Notes: generated by a model not told the origin, from the letters alone. Numbered from the stretch's first letter, positions 45,542-60,387 are shown. The stretch: 64,000 bases of DNA from Elysia crispata (GCA_033675545.1 JAWDGP010003892.1:1399501-1463500); one strand, 5' to 3'. Numbers and translations: made by a program.

Positions 45542-46787
45542 GATTTATCTTGTTTGTGATTCAACAAATAATTTTATCAACAAAAAGGAAATACGTTTGC
45601 AAGGAAATGATAGACGCATTTCAAGCTCTCTTAAGTTTATGTCATAAAATGATATTGTTCTAAATCAATGCATAATCCATTTTTAATCTTGCCCATGTAT
45701 GTTTGTAACATAATATTCACCTTTGTCTGATTGCTTTGAAATAAATTGTGAGGCAGAACACAATCTCCTGGAAGTGATTCATCACTCTCTGTTAAACAAT
45801 GTTGATTTTATTGAACCATTGATAAACATACTGTTTTTAATGATATTTTCAGCAATTTCTGTTGTGAAACTTGTTTTTCATGCTTGCTTTGATATGGGCC
45901 AATGACCTGTTTGGAATTGCTGTTAAGCTAATGACTTCATTTTAAACTGTAGTGATCAGGGAGAGTATTTTACTCTTGGTTTGTGTAATGAGGATATCAA
46001 ATCATAAAAGAATCAAAATCAAAATCAAAATATTAAAATATTATCAGTAGTTTATCCTTTTGTTTGATCATGATGCAAGGCTAATAAGATGATTCATGAA
46101 AGCAGAAAAATGTATGTGTTACTCGCTATTATTTTAATATCATTGGTGTTGTTAGATCTTATTATCTCATTTTGAAATCAGTAGTTTATTTTGGTTTTTT
46201 TTCTTTACATATTTACCCTAGTTAAGAGTTGGAGGAAAGTGAACTAAGAAAGAGGAAACAACAGGTCAGAACTGCAATAAAAGAATAATAATTTAAAAAA
46301 AAGCAAAGTACCCTGATTATACAGCTTGATAAAGATTCACATTATATGATAAAGAAATTTATCACATGTACTTCAAAGGGAAATGCTTTATCTGATTTCC
46401 GTAAACTTACTCTCAAAAGTTTTCACTAGCTCTAAACCTTTAGACAACAATTGCTACTATTTTCTGCTTTTTAACAGATTTTTTTTGTGAATAAAAATAG
46501 GACACCATTGCTATTTTTGGTTTATGTAATCCCATTAGTTCAGCTTGATTATCTATGTTAAAGGCCCTGGAGGGATACGTTTTTCTTTAATTTGACTAGG
46601 AAAATATGTAAGAGATTAATAGACGTCAACTCCTCCTGGGTTTATCCAAAAGAAGATTTAAAACCTGCCAGATGACATCTGGCAATCAAACAATAAATTG
46701 AACAATCAAGCTTAAAATCATGTCATTGAGATGGCTTTCACGCTTTAATTCTTCCTATATATCCATACCAATCCCTTGTTTTGTATA

Positions 46788-47318
46788 CAGTGGAATCCAT
46801 ATTTAACAATCCCTCGAATAGCGACAACCATTGCTATAACGACATATCTGAAAATCCCCATTTTTTCCTTTATTTAAGCCATTGAATTTATTTCTGCAAT
46901 AACGAGTATCGACACCACTTCCCCCCAGCAATAACAACAACTAGATTTGAGGGTACAAAGGTAAGAAAGCATTTTTCATAGGAAAAAAATCTCAAGCCAT
47001 ACAGTACAAATGAACAAGCGATGCAGGCTTTTGTGCCATTTCTCCACATAATTCCCTCCCGTTAGAGCGTAGTCTAGGCCAAGTATCAGTAGCACCAGAG
47101 TGCCACCAAAGCTCTGGTATCACACTGGTTGTCCAGCGAGCTGCACCTGGTACACAAGATCTATGCATCTCACTAACAGCAAAGATTTTTTGCAAACCAT
47201 TTATCTCCCATTCATCACAATAAATTCTTCTTTATTCCCTTTTGCGGGAATAATGGCAACCCTTACTATAACGATACTTTATGAAAAGATCAAGAGTTGT
47301 TATTCGGGAGTTCCACTG
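46788..47318. mobile_element. pogo/Tigger-like MITE with TA target sites
   Basis: TA is followed by CAGTGGAATCCATATTTAAC. The other end reads GGGAGTTCCACTG then TA, so the outer inverted repeat is CAGTGGAA with degenerate continuation (short matches such as CCCGAATA against CCTCGAATA). About 531 bp, no transposase frame. The interior differs from the 36769 and 58760 elements. Confidence 0.65.
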
Positions 47319-48840
47319 TAAATAGAATAAGATCATGCACTGTGCACACAAGACTGGCACAACAAGGGCCAAGATCTGCACTTAAGCACTATTTATCTCT
47401 CTTGAGCAAAAAGTGTATCAAAATGGAGTGAGAATAATGGACGATAGTGGTTTTATTAGATGATGTTTAATTGATAGCAGATCCTCAACTTACAATGTGC
47501 TCTTCATGTTTCTTCTAATTCCTCTAAACAATTAACAGAAAAATAAGTAACATCATATGCAAAATTCATGTACAGATTATGCTGATTTTTGCCTGCTGTT
47601 AGATTACCTCAGGTACACGGAAAATCCAAAAAAGACCTAATATTTTATGAAAGTTAATATTATTTATCAACAAATGCATGAAAATTCCTAAATCCCAAAA
47701 GTTACCAAGAGCAACATTAAGTTAGGGAAACATGTCTATTTCCAAAGAATATATGGGGACATCAATAATCCACTACTGGTTAAAGAAAAATTTAATTCTA
47801 GTGCGTTGATTTACAAAACAGCACTTAAGGTAAAAGCTTCCTTCAGAGATAGGTGACACTTTCACTAAATCCCCTGACTGGCTTAATAGGGTTCACAGGA
47901 GTTGAGTGATTGTTAAATCAGAATGAGATGAAGCAGATACTCTATAAATCATCACATGCACAATAGTGGTTAAGTTAAATGTTACTTCATACTCTTAAAC
48001 TGCAAATACAGTGGATCCTTCGAATTAACATGCAGTTGTTGTCTGGTTAACATGACCTGTGGCACGCATTTATATTACATGTTGGGACTAGACACACCTT
48101 AATGGTGGACTTATTTAAAAAACTTTTTTTCAAATCAATGCCGATTCTAAGTGCTGGCTTAAAAAGGAACGTTTCGATCAAAGGTGATATTGGATTCACA
48201 TATTATTTCAACTAGAGTATAGTAATGAGAACTTCGTGACCTCATCGATGAAGTTTGTAGTTCAAGAAAAATGTATAACTTATGTTTGGCCCAATTTACA
48301 AACACGTGAAACAAATTTTAGGGAACCTCTATCCCCAAAAGCAGATAATATAGCCTGTACACTGAGAGACACAGAGTTGCCAAGAGAAAACTAGAAACTT
48401 TTTTTTAACATGAAGTAGTCGACATACGAGAAAGCGTCATGAGAACCACTGTGGCTCCAAGGGATATAAAGGTTGCTGTAAATAAGACCTGCGGGTACTT
48501 TTCAAAAGCTATTATCTATTTAAAAAATCGTCATATCTTAGCCATGAAAATGTATTTAGATAATTTGAAGTTGACCATGATAAAATTTATCCTTTCCATC
48601 TAATTCACCTTCCAAACAATTTTGAAAGAGAGAACTAGGTTTAAAATTTGTAGATCTAAGATTCTCTCTGCAGTGTATGTGAGAAATACATGGCCAAAAT
48701 AAGAACAGCCTTTGCGTTAGGCTAACTTGGACATCAACTTTTTGGGCTTGGCTTTAATGATTATGCAATCCCAGCTGAACTCTAATGCAGCAAGTTTTTA
48801 TTTGTTTCATTATAGAAACGTTGATTCACATGTAAAAAAC

Positions 48841-48937
48841 TATAAAGCAGTCACAAACTAGATCTCAAATAAGACAATATAATTGTTTTTCTTTAGTTCA
48901 ATGTCTTACTTGAGATCTAGTTGGTGACTGCTTTATA
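48841..48937. repeat. Inverted repeat, 35-bp arms
   Basis: Left arm tataaagcagtcacaaacta then gatctcaaataagaca (48841-48876). Right arm tgtcttacttgagatctag then ttggtgactgctttata (48903-48937). Two mismatches and a 26-base loop; a transcript would form a stable hairpin. Confidence 0.85.
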
Positions 48938-51900
48938 TTTTTTTTTTACTTTTCTGAAATGTCTTCAGTCACCCTTGCATCTTCACAGATCCTGGAACTT
49001 AAGCTATATGTAGTGTTTCAAGAGTTGTGATCTAGCTTGTATAGTTTTATTTGATTCACATACATTGGCATATCTCATTCCTCTTTTCCAACCAAACAGT
49101 TAATAAAACTAACGTAATGAAGTCGAAATATGGCCATATATCATTCAAACTATAATATAACTGATACTTAACAGTCCTCAAAATAAAATTTATAAGCTAT
49201 ACATTAAATTCCATACAATTGTATCTTAGCAATCATGTATGAATTGTTCGGATTTTTTTTTCTATCCTATTGTACATTAAGATCTGAAAAAGTTAAAACC
49301 ACTGCCCAAAATGTTTCATCCATTATGTCCACAACTCGTCTTGCGATGCTTTCTGAAGAATTATGAATTAACAGACAATAAGTGAAAACAATACCAATAC
49401 ATAAGAAAACAAAAATGCCCAATTTTTCATAACAAAGTTTAATTCTTTTATAAAACAAAAAGAACAAGCCAACTTGATTATAAAAATAACAAATAATTCT
49501 ATGTTTACTGATTAGTGTTCAATATCAGCAAACATTAGTTCATGTTAAGGCTTTCTCAAACAAATTGAAATACCTAAGGGTAGGAAAACGAGAAAATCAA
49601 ATTGGGAATACAAATCGCCGCATGAAAGACATTAGATGTGTTTATACTGAGGCAACAATCTTTTTTTTTAAACAGTCTCTTGAGTGTTGCAGTGAATTGA
49701 CTGGCACTTGTTTCATGTCGATTTGTCCTCCCTAACCAGTATAAAAAATGTATCATATATCCAATACAAAGAAAATGATACGGAGATAAAAGTCAGCCAG
49801 CCAATCTAAAGTTTCAATGTCAATAACCATGCAGACAAATTATCAATGCAAAAATATGCAAGTTCTTCGATTATATTGTTGGAAACAAATATATAGCTTT
49901 CAATCTCCAATAATAACTTATAGTCTCCAATTTCTATTCAAATTCTTATTCAATTCATATTTTTCATTTGACATTTTCCAACACTTTATAAGTTTGAATT
50001 ACCAGTATATAACATGTTCATGACTAAAATAAAACAAAATTTTTCTTTTAAGTCCCATGAAGTCCAGGCTTGAGCTATAATTGCATGCATATCCAATTCC
50101 TTTTCTGAATTGTTTCAGTGTGTTTTTCAGGGCAGCTTTCAGAGAATTGCACATGCAGAATATTAGAAAAAGTTTAAACATAAAGCACCTTAGATAGTGA
50201 AATAAATTTTGAGCACCATTTAAATTTCATTATTTTGAGGCCAAAATAAAGTTGGTGGAAAAAGCAAGCATTGTTAAGAAGGGGACATAATACCTCTCAA
50301 TATTTTTAGATAGATAGATATATATATATATATATATAAGTAGGTTTTACAAACTTTTACATTTTAATTTGTTTCTCACAATTCTCTTGTATATATTTCA
50401 ATATCAGGAACTTTAACTGTATGATTTGCCTTGCCTGTATGATTAGGATGTGGAAGATCATTTTGTTGTCTAGCATTATCTTGTCATCATAGATATATTC
50501 AATTCAAAAGATTTTTAGAGCATTTGATGAAAATTATCACTTTAGCAGTCCATACAAACTGATTTGAAAAACTGAATTTTGTACAACTATAAATGGAAAT
50601 AAAAAAAAAAGTTAACTATTTGATTTAACATAGTTAAAATAATATAATGCAATGTATGAAAATGATTGAAACCAAAAAGTTTGCCTTATAATTCTAAATA
50701 AAAGAAATATTATATAGCTGTTAAAGAAGATTAAAAAAGTAAATCTTCTGGGACCAAAAAAAAAAACAAATGGTAAATTTTGCAGAGACATTGACCATGG
50801 AATCACTGGGTATTGAGGCAAGCTATTGTACACGTTTTGCAGAAAAAAAATGATCAGCTGATAATGTTACGAAATAGATATAAAGAAAAAAAATTCTCTT
50901 TTTAATTATAGCAAGAAATTAACGTTTGACTGTTTGGTATTATGGTTCCTGTGTAATGATTTGAGCCACAAAAAGATAGCTGGAAAAGAGCATTTCCTTG
51001 CATTTGTATGGAACCTTCAACAGCAGGCTAGGAAGTAAATGAAACATGCCAATCAGATCTTTTTTCATTTAGAAAATATCCACACAATGGTATATATCTT
51101 GGTTTGCTTTTCTGTCTTGTTGGAAATCATTTTTAAGTTCTTTTATTTGCTAATTGAAAAGAAAACTATAATGCATATCCACATTGATTTTTTATTAAAT
51201 TCTACTCTGGAAATATTCTAAAGTAACGTTCCATCTGTATTATCAGATGGAATCAGGCATAACAAGCCTCTATCATGGTTTTCATTATGCTTGTGAAATA
51301 TTACTTTATACCTAAAATGTACAACGAGAGAACTGCAGTGTAAATCCAGGAGTAGCACTAACAATGTTTTTTACTTCTCATACTTTCTAGCTTTCACTTT
51401 TGTGGCGTAATTAATGTGAATGATTAAAAAAATAAGAAAAAAACGCCCATAGAGATATTTTCTAAGATTGTGAATGATAAACTTTGGTTTCGTATCACTT
51501 TCACTTTGAAAGCATTTCAACTGGTCTAGAGACATTTTGAAAGACCTGGAGATGGGACTCTTAAAGATCAAGCAATTATTTACAGTCAGAGGTGAGCCAA
51601 AAAGGCCTCATTGTTATATCTGCAAACAAAGCAAATGTTAAACACATGATGGTTTTACAAAGAGGATGAATAAATAAAGAGTATATTCCCCATGTTACTC
51701 CAATCATTTCTCTAAAAAGAATATTCAAATCTGATTTCTCTGTCTGCTCCATAGAATTTTGCAACCAGCACAATGACGAATTGATAAACAAGTGTAATTA
51801 TTCAATATTGTGAAGCAGGAAGCTGAAAACATGTAATCAATGAAGATGATGTCCTTGATGCAAAATATTTATTTATAAAAAAAAAAAAAAAACTTTATAG

Positions 51901-52371
51901 AGTGCCTCTGATTTTCTATCTCTTTTGCTGCTACACAATTTAGCATTCTTTGAATTAAGGGTAACCATAAATAACAATCACTGCCGTCAGTTTTCCCCTG
52001 TATGACAAAGAAAATAATATGTAAGTGATAATTGCAGGATGCATGGTATATATCTATAACATTTTGCAATTGTTGCATGGGAAACTCAATATGTTCACAT
52101 ATCACATAAATCTTTTTGTTGCAGGACTAGCTGAGTGTAATTGAAATAAAAATTTTAAAAACCCTTTTCCTTTTGTTAAAAAACAAAAATGGGCCGCAAG
52201 AGTTTGTTGCATTTATTTTGCATAATCTTGATTAAAATACTGACACAGAAAAAAATTTTAAAACCCCTGACTGGTCATATCTTGGCACTGTTCACAGATC
52301 ATGTAGACACATATCAGCAGATGGGCCAGTTCTGAACCATATAGAACCTTCTTTATAATTGACATTAAGAG

Positions 52372-52413
52372 CATCTGATCATGTTGGAACTTTTTGAACC
52401 ATGTGATCAGATG
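52372..52413. repeat. Inverted repeat, 10-18-bp arms
   Basis: CATCTGATCA and TGATCAGATG are perfect complements, with partial pairing continuing inward (TGTTGGAAC against GAACCATG). Confidence 0.7.
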
Positions 52414-52676
52414 TGAGCCACTTTCATGCAATTCCTGTTACAAGGCTCCCAGTTTGGGGCCATGTCAAATATCTGATGAGATCAACCTTTCTGAAATGTG
52501 AGTATAACCTTTGATGTTTAAACTTTTCTGAAGAAGCAGGTTTAATTAATTAAAAAAAGAATATATGCAACACAAAAATTTTCCTAAAATGAGAAAGAAC
52601 TATTAGTTATGCCAGTCAAGAATGCATTTTGATTGTTTGTATCAAGAAAGCATGTCTGGGGTTTAATAAATATGTA

Positions 52677-52682
52677 TTTATT
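52677..52682 (-). terminator. Candidate polyadenylation signal of the ARMC10-like gene
   Basis: AATAAA on the minus strand, about 175 bases beyond the stop codon. Confidence 0.4.
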
Positions 52683-52855
52683 GTTACTGTTCCACTTCAC
52701 TTCTAAAAGAAAAGGAAGGGCATGATCAAACATATTTTGTTTTACTTCCTATAAAAATTTTAATCTGGCACTTGTGGGTTTTACGTCAATATATTCTCAA
52801 TACATCAAAATCAAATTCTCAGACAGTAAACTGCATGATTGCTAGCAAATTTTTC

Positions 52856-53149
52856 TCAGCCTGAATCTGATATATACTTGTACAGCCTGGAAGCCTGGTA
52901 GGTGATGTCTTCGTTATCATTCTTGGTCAGGTAGAATACTTTGCTTTTCAAGATTGGCATGCGTTCTGCATCATTGAGAAACATAAAAATGGTTTCAAAT
53001 GACTCAGAACTATGACCAGTCGGAAGCGCCTCAGATCCTAACTTCTTTTCCCGCATGGTTGTGAAAATGTTTGCTAGCATGGTTGCAGCACGAAGAATCA
53101 CATCATTTTGTGCAGGAGGAGCCAGGAGAGCCATGAGACAAAACGGAGC
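52856..53149 (-). CDS. ARMC10: ARMC10-like exon 6 with stop codon
   Basis: Acceptor ttatttttcag. Encodes APFCLMALLAPPAQNDVILR to YKYISDSG and TGA, the last armadillo-like repeats. Confidence 0.88.
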   Translation of the reverse strand, partial: APFCLMALLAPPAQNDVILRAATMLANIFTTMREKKLGSEALPTGHSSESFETIFMFLNDAERMPILKSKVFYLTKNDNEDITYQASRLYKYISDSG

Positions 53150-56100
53150 CTGAAAAATAAAAATAAAATCTGCAACAACCATTACAGTTAGCTGCTACTA
53201 TTCGAAGTTCCATACATTAATATTTAGCCAGGTGCGAAGGGTTAAAGCCAAGGAATTTTGGGCCTCTATATACATATATGTAGAAATGCACTTAACTTAC
53301 AAAAATGCATTTCTATTTAATGATTAGATATCTATTGAGCCTGTTTTTATAGGTCTGAAAAAAAAATGTTTAAAAATCATTGTTCTTGATTTATTTTTGA
53401 CAATGCTACCAATTGAGCTTTTGAAAATATATATATATTTTTTTTTTTAAATCATAGAATAAATGGATAAATATACAATAGTGTATCATGGAAACTCCAT
53501 GCCATGAAAAATAAAGGTTTAAAGTAAGCTTCATGGTTTAGGTTATTTGTTTCTGCGCACTTTATTTTAAGCCTAGAAATTCTAACAGGAGAATTAGATT
53601 TTTTTTTCCTTGTCTCTCAATTATGTTCAGCAATTAAAAGGAAATTAAAGCCAGAGACCAATTAATAAATGTGAAGCTTTTCAAAAACATTTCTGTTTTC
53701 CAGCCCAGGCATCACTGGTCGGGTGTAAAAATGAAAACAGCTTGTGGACATCTTTCAGAGCTCTTTAAAAACAACCCAAAGACCTCTTCCCAAAACAATC
53801 CCACTGGCAATAGTTTTCAAGCATCTGATCACCACCATTATTTACCCCAATACCTTTGAGGATGAAAATACCTTTGACTAGGCAAAGACAATAAATAAAA
53901 GCATGAAAATAAGGGAGATATGAAAAAATATATGAATAGTAATCAAATTGTCTTAAAAAATTTATCAGCAAATAGTGATGTGACAGAAGTTGTCTATCTA
54001 TGAAAAGATAGAAAGTGAAAAATACTTTTACCAAAACATTATCAGTGATAGTAAAAGATCTTGAACACTTCATGTATCATCAGCAAGTTTACAATCATAA
54101 GAAAGAGTCTATAATTAAAAATTCCCCTTTTACATTTCTCTAACACAATATGTATCTTTCAGCCCAGTCCTCACCTTGCTGGCCAAAATGTGAGGCACAA
54201 TTTCTTCATCTAGGGAGAGGTTTATCAACACTTTCAAGCTCTGGACCTTGGCCATGTTGGAGCCAGAATCGAGCAGCGCCAAAAGTGTGGGTATTGCCCT
54301 AATATAGTATGCATGATAAGTGGGCTCCACAGACAAGTTTATCAGGGGTCGCAGAGTGTTTAAAATGAGCGACTCTGGCGGAGTGTCTAGGACTAGTAGA
54401 TTTATCAGAGAAGGAATACTCTCCTGGAAGTAAATGTGATGACAGAAAAAGTTAGAGTTGAAATCAACATAAGACCAAAAAAAAAAACCCATTGTCCAAA
54501 AGAGATAAGATTTTTGAGGGATGCTGAATAATAAATTCTTTGCAAGAGCATGCCTTCATTTGAACTACATCTTTTTCAAAGGTAAAGAATCTTCAAAATG
54601 AAATATTCAGACTAAAAAACTCACAGAGGTGCCTCCTATGTGAGAGGTATTAAACAAAAAAAAAAAAACAGGACATGTATGCATATTAATCATACTAGAT
54701 GGTTACAAAATAACAATAAAAATAATTTGATTATTTGGTCTAAATTTTTAACAGGTTAAATTTTTGTCTCTTTTGCACTTAATAAGAAAATGAAAATCTT
54801 TGTGCGCTCAATCTGAATTTTATATCTAAAAATTGGGATTGCAATGCAAGTTTTTCTCTTTTTGTTAAAACAACATATCATCCATTTAGATTTTACACTT
54901 CGTATAATTTCCCTCTGACAATCGTTACAAGAGAAAAAAGAAGACTAGGCTATTAATCATGATAAAAAAATCACAGCTTCTTTCAAAGTTATGAAAAATT
55001 TACCAAATTACAAAAAAAAAGTGTTAAATTTTTTTTTTATCTTCCTAAGATGCTACATTTTTCTGGACATAAGGCAAGCAAAAGTGAAATGTTCTTAATT
55101 TAAAAAATAAAAAGAAAAGAAAAAACTTGCATAAGGCATTAACCTCAAGTTTAGGGTGTGCTTTTGGATCCATGCTCAAATTAGTCAGGACTTGACAGAT
55201 GGAGGTCAGGAGAGCTTCTGAACCTGTCTCACCACAGACAACAGCCTCACAGTTTGTCTTCAGCTGGTACACAATTTCTTCAGGGCAGCCACTATCCCTG
55301 ATATTTCTCTATTTCATGGAAGGAAAAAAAATTAGAGTGCATCAAAAATATCACTCAGAATAATGGAATTTGTTTTGAAAGATACATTCATTCTCTATCT
55401 TCATTATATGAGCTACAGAGAAAAACAAATTAAAAAAAAAATTCTTTTAAATATCAAACAGTGTGTGGTGTTGGCTTGGCTATCATGATAAACTTGTTCT
55501 TTAACATGAATATACCCTTTTTCATCAACTCTACCTTGTTGGGCATCAAAGATTACATCTTCACACCTAAAAAACATTGGGTTCTAGAGACATATATGTT
55601 AGTATAGCTTTGAATGACAAATGGAGAATATAATGTACAAATCATAGCTTGGGATTCCTGGTGAGAGAGTTGGATCCGAATACCTATCCAAGTCTTTTTT
55701 TCTGCAGGTTTTGCAATCACATTGCAACAACTCATTGCCTTTAAGGCTAAATAAAAGTAGAGTCAAACAGTGCTGTATGCTTGAGTGGTGACACTAGAAG
55801 GATTTATCCCTAAAGAAGGTGCAGATTCAGAAACTAAAATAAATTTAACATCTGGCTCAACTGAGAGAAAAAGGTGTTTAAAAAAGCTTGAAGTATCCAT
55901 CCTGATACAACATCTAATTCTGCTTACTTATCGTTCATTTTCGTTTTATCTTAATATTCAGGATTTATTACTTTACCCCACCATTACTTGGAAAGAACTC
56001 AATTTTGATTGTGCTTTCCCTCTTTTTCACCAAAAATTCCTCCTCATAAAGAGCTAATTTTTTTCTAATTCACCTATGAAAATAACTACTCTAGACGTAG

Positions 56101-58498
56101 GAGGTAATTCTGAGCATTTAATATTTCAGTCCAAGAATGCTCATTTAGATTGAAAAAGAAGCCCATAAAAGAATATGAACATTTAGACTAATCTCCATTA
56201 TGACACACCAATTACAAAATGATTTTATCTCCTTACTTCCCACCTGTAGTTTGAACATGTCACATATGGTTAGACAAAAAGCATTGGTAGCTACTTACAG
56301 TATTCTGGTTAAAAGCCGCAATGCGCACAATGCTGTTAAGCACAGTTGCTTGAAGCTCAGGCATATTTTTGCGTAGAAGATAAACAAGCAAATCAATGTC
56401 TTCCTTGGTGACACTCATGGGTGTGCTCTGACACTTGCTCAAGACCTCTGTGACATCAGCCAAGTTCAGCTCTTGCTCAGCTTGTGATGGAGTTTGGGCT
56501 TCTCCCACGGCAGCATCTACAGGGACTGCTTCCAAATCAGCCCTCAGCACAGCATCAGTGATGGCATGGCTCTCAAGCTTTGCTTGGATAGCTGGATCGT
56601 CAATATGCTCTTGCGCCTGTTCATCTTTAGATTCTTCATCTCCAGCTACAACAAACTCTTCCACTACTGGGGTGACATCGTTGGATGAGTCCTTTCCTTC
56701 AAGGGTTACAGTATCATTTCCAACAGAGCCGGTTTTGTACATAACCGTCGACTCATCCTCTGTCATAGAGATCTCTATCACCTTCTGATCACTCTTGGTC
56801 TTCTCGTCTTCCTCATCCTTGTTCAGCTTTGAAGAATCTTCCAGGTGAGTCATTCCAAAATTTTCATCTGCTGATGTGTAGAATGAAGAGCCTGATTTTT
56901 CAATGTTGCTGCGTTCTGCTTCTTCCACAATAACCATACTTGTTTCAAGAGATGACTCCAAACCAAGTCTATCCCCAGCAGACTTATACACTGGGCCTTT
57001 AGCAGAGGCATTTGCATCTTCCACATCCTCTTTCTCTTCCTCATCTTCCTCCATCTCTGCCATCCTATCATCATCAACAACATCATAAGAACTCTCATCA
57101 CTGCTTTTGTCAGACTTTCTCACAGTATTGCCACCTTCTGGTGGAGCAACTTCATGGGCATTATCAACTACAATGAAACTTGTTTGGTTTTGACCATCAT
57201 CACCACCTTGATTGCCAAAAGTTCTAGCAGCTGCACTTTTCTCTTGAAATGCAGCTTCAGTTTGCTTTTGCTCAACATTGTCCTGCAAATTACAGAAAGT
57301 AGCTTTGAAATAATGGACACAAACTATGAAATTCACAAGATGGAACACAGTCATAGATAAAATCAAAAGCATTTAAAATATTCAAAACAGCAAAACATGT
57401 TCATAAGCTCACAAAAAAATCTGTCACATTGAACACTGAATTCATTATATTTGTTAACTTTACACATGAAAGAATATCAATTATGCAGGAAGTTGAGGAT
57501 GATTATTGATATAAACACATGCTTTGTTCAAGAAAAGAAAAACTGATGAATCAAAACATGTTCATATTAAATACTGCAGTCATAACAATGCTGTAACAGT
57601 CAAATCTCAAGATGGAATAAAAGTGAATGCTCTGCTATTTACAGAACATTGCAATATCCTTTCAATGGTTTATATAATTCAGATTTCGCAGGTACAGAGC
57701 AAAATTGTCCTATCTCGAAAGTTTAAATAGGAAATTTTTATGAAGATACAACAAAACTGTCAATACAAAAATAGGAAAAGGATTTATGATAGTATTGCAT
57801 GACAAATGGGAATCCCTCGTTTCAAGAAAAAAATATTTTTTAAACTTTATGACGCGACAAAATTTGTTAATTTACAGCTTCCACAAGGTAAATCGGGAAC
57901 TGTTGGTAACACTCAGACCAAATACTATCTTTTTAAGAATACTGCAAAGTTCTATTTCTCACTTTGGCATGATCAATCTCTTACAAAAAAAAAACAAAAC
58001 AAAATGACAACAATAAATAAAAATTATTTGATTTTATATCATAATCATTTATTCCTTATTTACTCAAAGAATCCTCATGCTCCATCTACATACCTCATAC
58101 TCATCAGTGGTAACATTTGACTCCTCTTCACAGCTTTCGTGAAGCACATTTTTGCTCTCTTCCAATTTGGTTTGATTTGCTGAAACAAAGGAAACATGAA
58201 AATAAATGTGAATTAATTGGAAAGCTTATTGCATGAAGTAATTTTGTTTAAAATATCACATGTGCATCACAAATTTCATCTACACCTGACTCCCTTAATT
58301 TGAATTCTTAAAATTCAAATAATGCTGTGATCAGAAGAGTTTATATAAGACAATATTTGTCCTTGTAAGTTGTTTGAGCCACATTAGTAACCATTGCTAA
58401 TTTAAGCTAATTCATATCAATATTTCTCACTACATCATGTAAAAATGAGTATTGCCTAAATATGTAGGTAATAAGCTATATGTGTCTGGCCTTGGTTA

Positions 58499-58582
<84 letters not shown>

Positions 58583-59700
58583 AACCTTGTATTCAATTTG
58601 CTGAATGTGGGAGCAGACATTGATTGGTTTAAAATTCCAGCTCTGCTCTCTAGGTCTAGATTCAACATTAACCCACATCTGTTCCATAGTGGTAAGAATG
58701 TGTTTAAACACCTGACAAACAGTATAAAGGATCCATCTCAACAAATCAATTAAATAAAACAGTGGAAACTTCATAATTCGAATTGTACGGGAATTGTAGA
58801 GATTTCGAATTACTAAAAAGTGACATAACTGAATCTATGATTCATTGATTGAATGTGTACTGTGCCTGCAATGAGCAACAATTCCCTTCCCGTGTCCCTT
58901 GTTGCTACCAGTATCAGTGTTACTACTAGCACTCCTTTTTAGTGCATCAGCTCCCTCGTCGCCTTGTTAGTTCACTGATCAGCCTTTCGAGGGCAGTGAT
59001 TAGCTTTGCTTACTGCTTGAGAGATCCATGTAGTACTTTTGTGATGCCTTATGGAGTGATATCAACTTTGAATTAAGAGAATCAAACCAGAAATACTACA
59101 AGTCCAATTTTTACAAAGCAAAAGAGAAAAAAAACAACCTTTCCTCTCCCAGGATTAGTTCTAAGAGGAATTCGAATAATTAAACATCGATTTTTGAGAT
59201 TTCCATTGTAAATATTTGCTACTACTAGTCTCAGCTTTATTATTTAACAACCTAAACAGTATTCTGCAAATTTGGATCTCAAACTGCATTTCAAGAACCA
59301 GCACCAGATTTAATTCCAAATCTATAATCACAATTAGCTGTGCATTATACCATCTATTTCTGTGAGTTAAGGTAGCAGGAAAATGAACCAAGAAATGATG
59401 ACACCATATATATTTTAACAGCTTTTTTTTTTCTTTCAAGTGAAGTTCATAAGGCATTATTACATGAATTCTTGCCAAAAATATTACTGAGACCTCTCTA
59501 AAAGCTGAACCACATTTGGCTCTCAAAATAGCTTTCCTCTTAAACCATCTGCATGAGCAAAACATTTAAGTCAAAGTTTCCAGATATAACACTATCATTG
59601 ATATAAGCTACTCCAGTAAAGTTAGCTATCAATTAAAGATCTTAATTTAGATTGGCCTGCAAAACTTGCAAATTGATCAAAGTAGTTGCTACCTCATATC

Positions 59701-59743
<43 letters not shown>

Positions 59744-60387
59744 TTTTTTTTACAGGTTAGCAAGTGTTCAACCTTTTTTAATCTATGATCTCAGAGTTTG
59801 CTTTGAGCAAAAGAGAAAAAAATAACCTTTCCTCTCCCAAGATTAGTTTTATGAGAAATTCGAATAATTAAACTTCGGTTTTTGAGATTTCCATTGTATA
59901 TATTTGCTACTACTAGTCTCAGCTTTATTATTTAACAAATTAAACAGTATTCTGCAAATTTGGATCTCAAACTGCATTTCAAGAACCAGCACCAGATTTA
60001 ATTCCAAATCTATAATCACAATTAGCTGTGCATTATACCATCTATTTCTGTGAGTTAAGGTAGCAGGAAAATGAACCAAGAAATGATGACACCATATATA
60101 TTTTAACAGCTTTTTTTTTCTTTCAAGTGAAGTTCATAAGGCATTATTACATGAATTCTTGCCAAAAATATTACTGAGACCTCTCTAAAAGCTGAACCAC
60201 ATTTGGCTCTCAAAATAGCTTTCCTCTTAAACCATCTGCATGAGCAAAACATTTAAGTCAAAGTTTCCAGATATAACACTATCATTGATATAAGCTACTC
60301 CAGTAAAGTTAGCTATCAATTAAAGATCTTAATTTAGATTGGCCTGCAAAACTTGCAAATTGATCAAAGTAGTTGCTACCTCATATC

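Larger units (their letters stand above)
45542..52855. other. Intergenic or UTR region between two converging genes
   Basis: 7.3 kb of AT-rich DNA between the MOV10L1 3' end and the ARMC10-like stop codon. It contains a pogo-like MITE (46788-47318), two hairpin-forming inverted repeats and no coding frame I can support. Part may be 3' UTR of either gene. Confidence 0.6.

Noticed and set aside
48009-48460. Another CAGTGG-start transposon end (cagtggatccttcgaattaa)
   Set aside because: The left end resembles the pogo-type start, but I could not find a matching right end; it may be a solo fragment.
56435-57088. Plus-strand Ser-rich open frames opposite ARMC10-like exon 3
   Set aside because: Antisense reading of the acidic Glu/Asp codons; exon 3 on the minus strand has consistent splice sites and a domain context.
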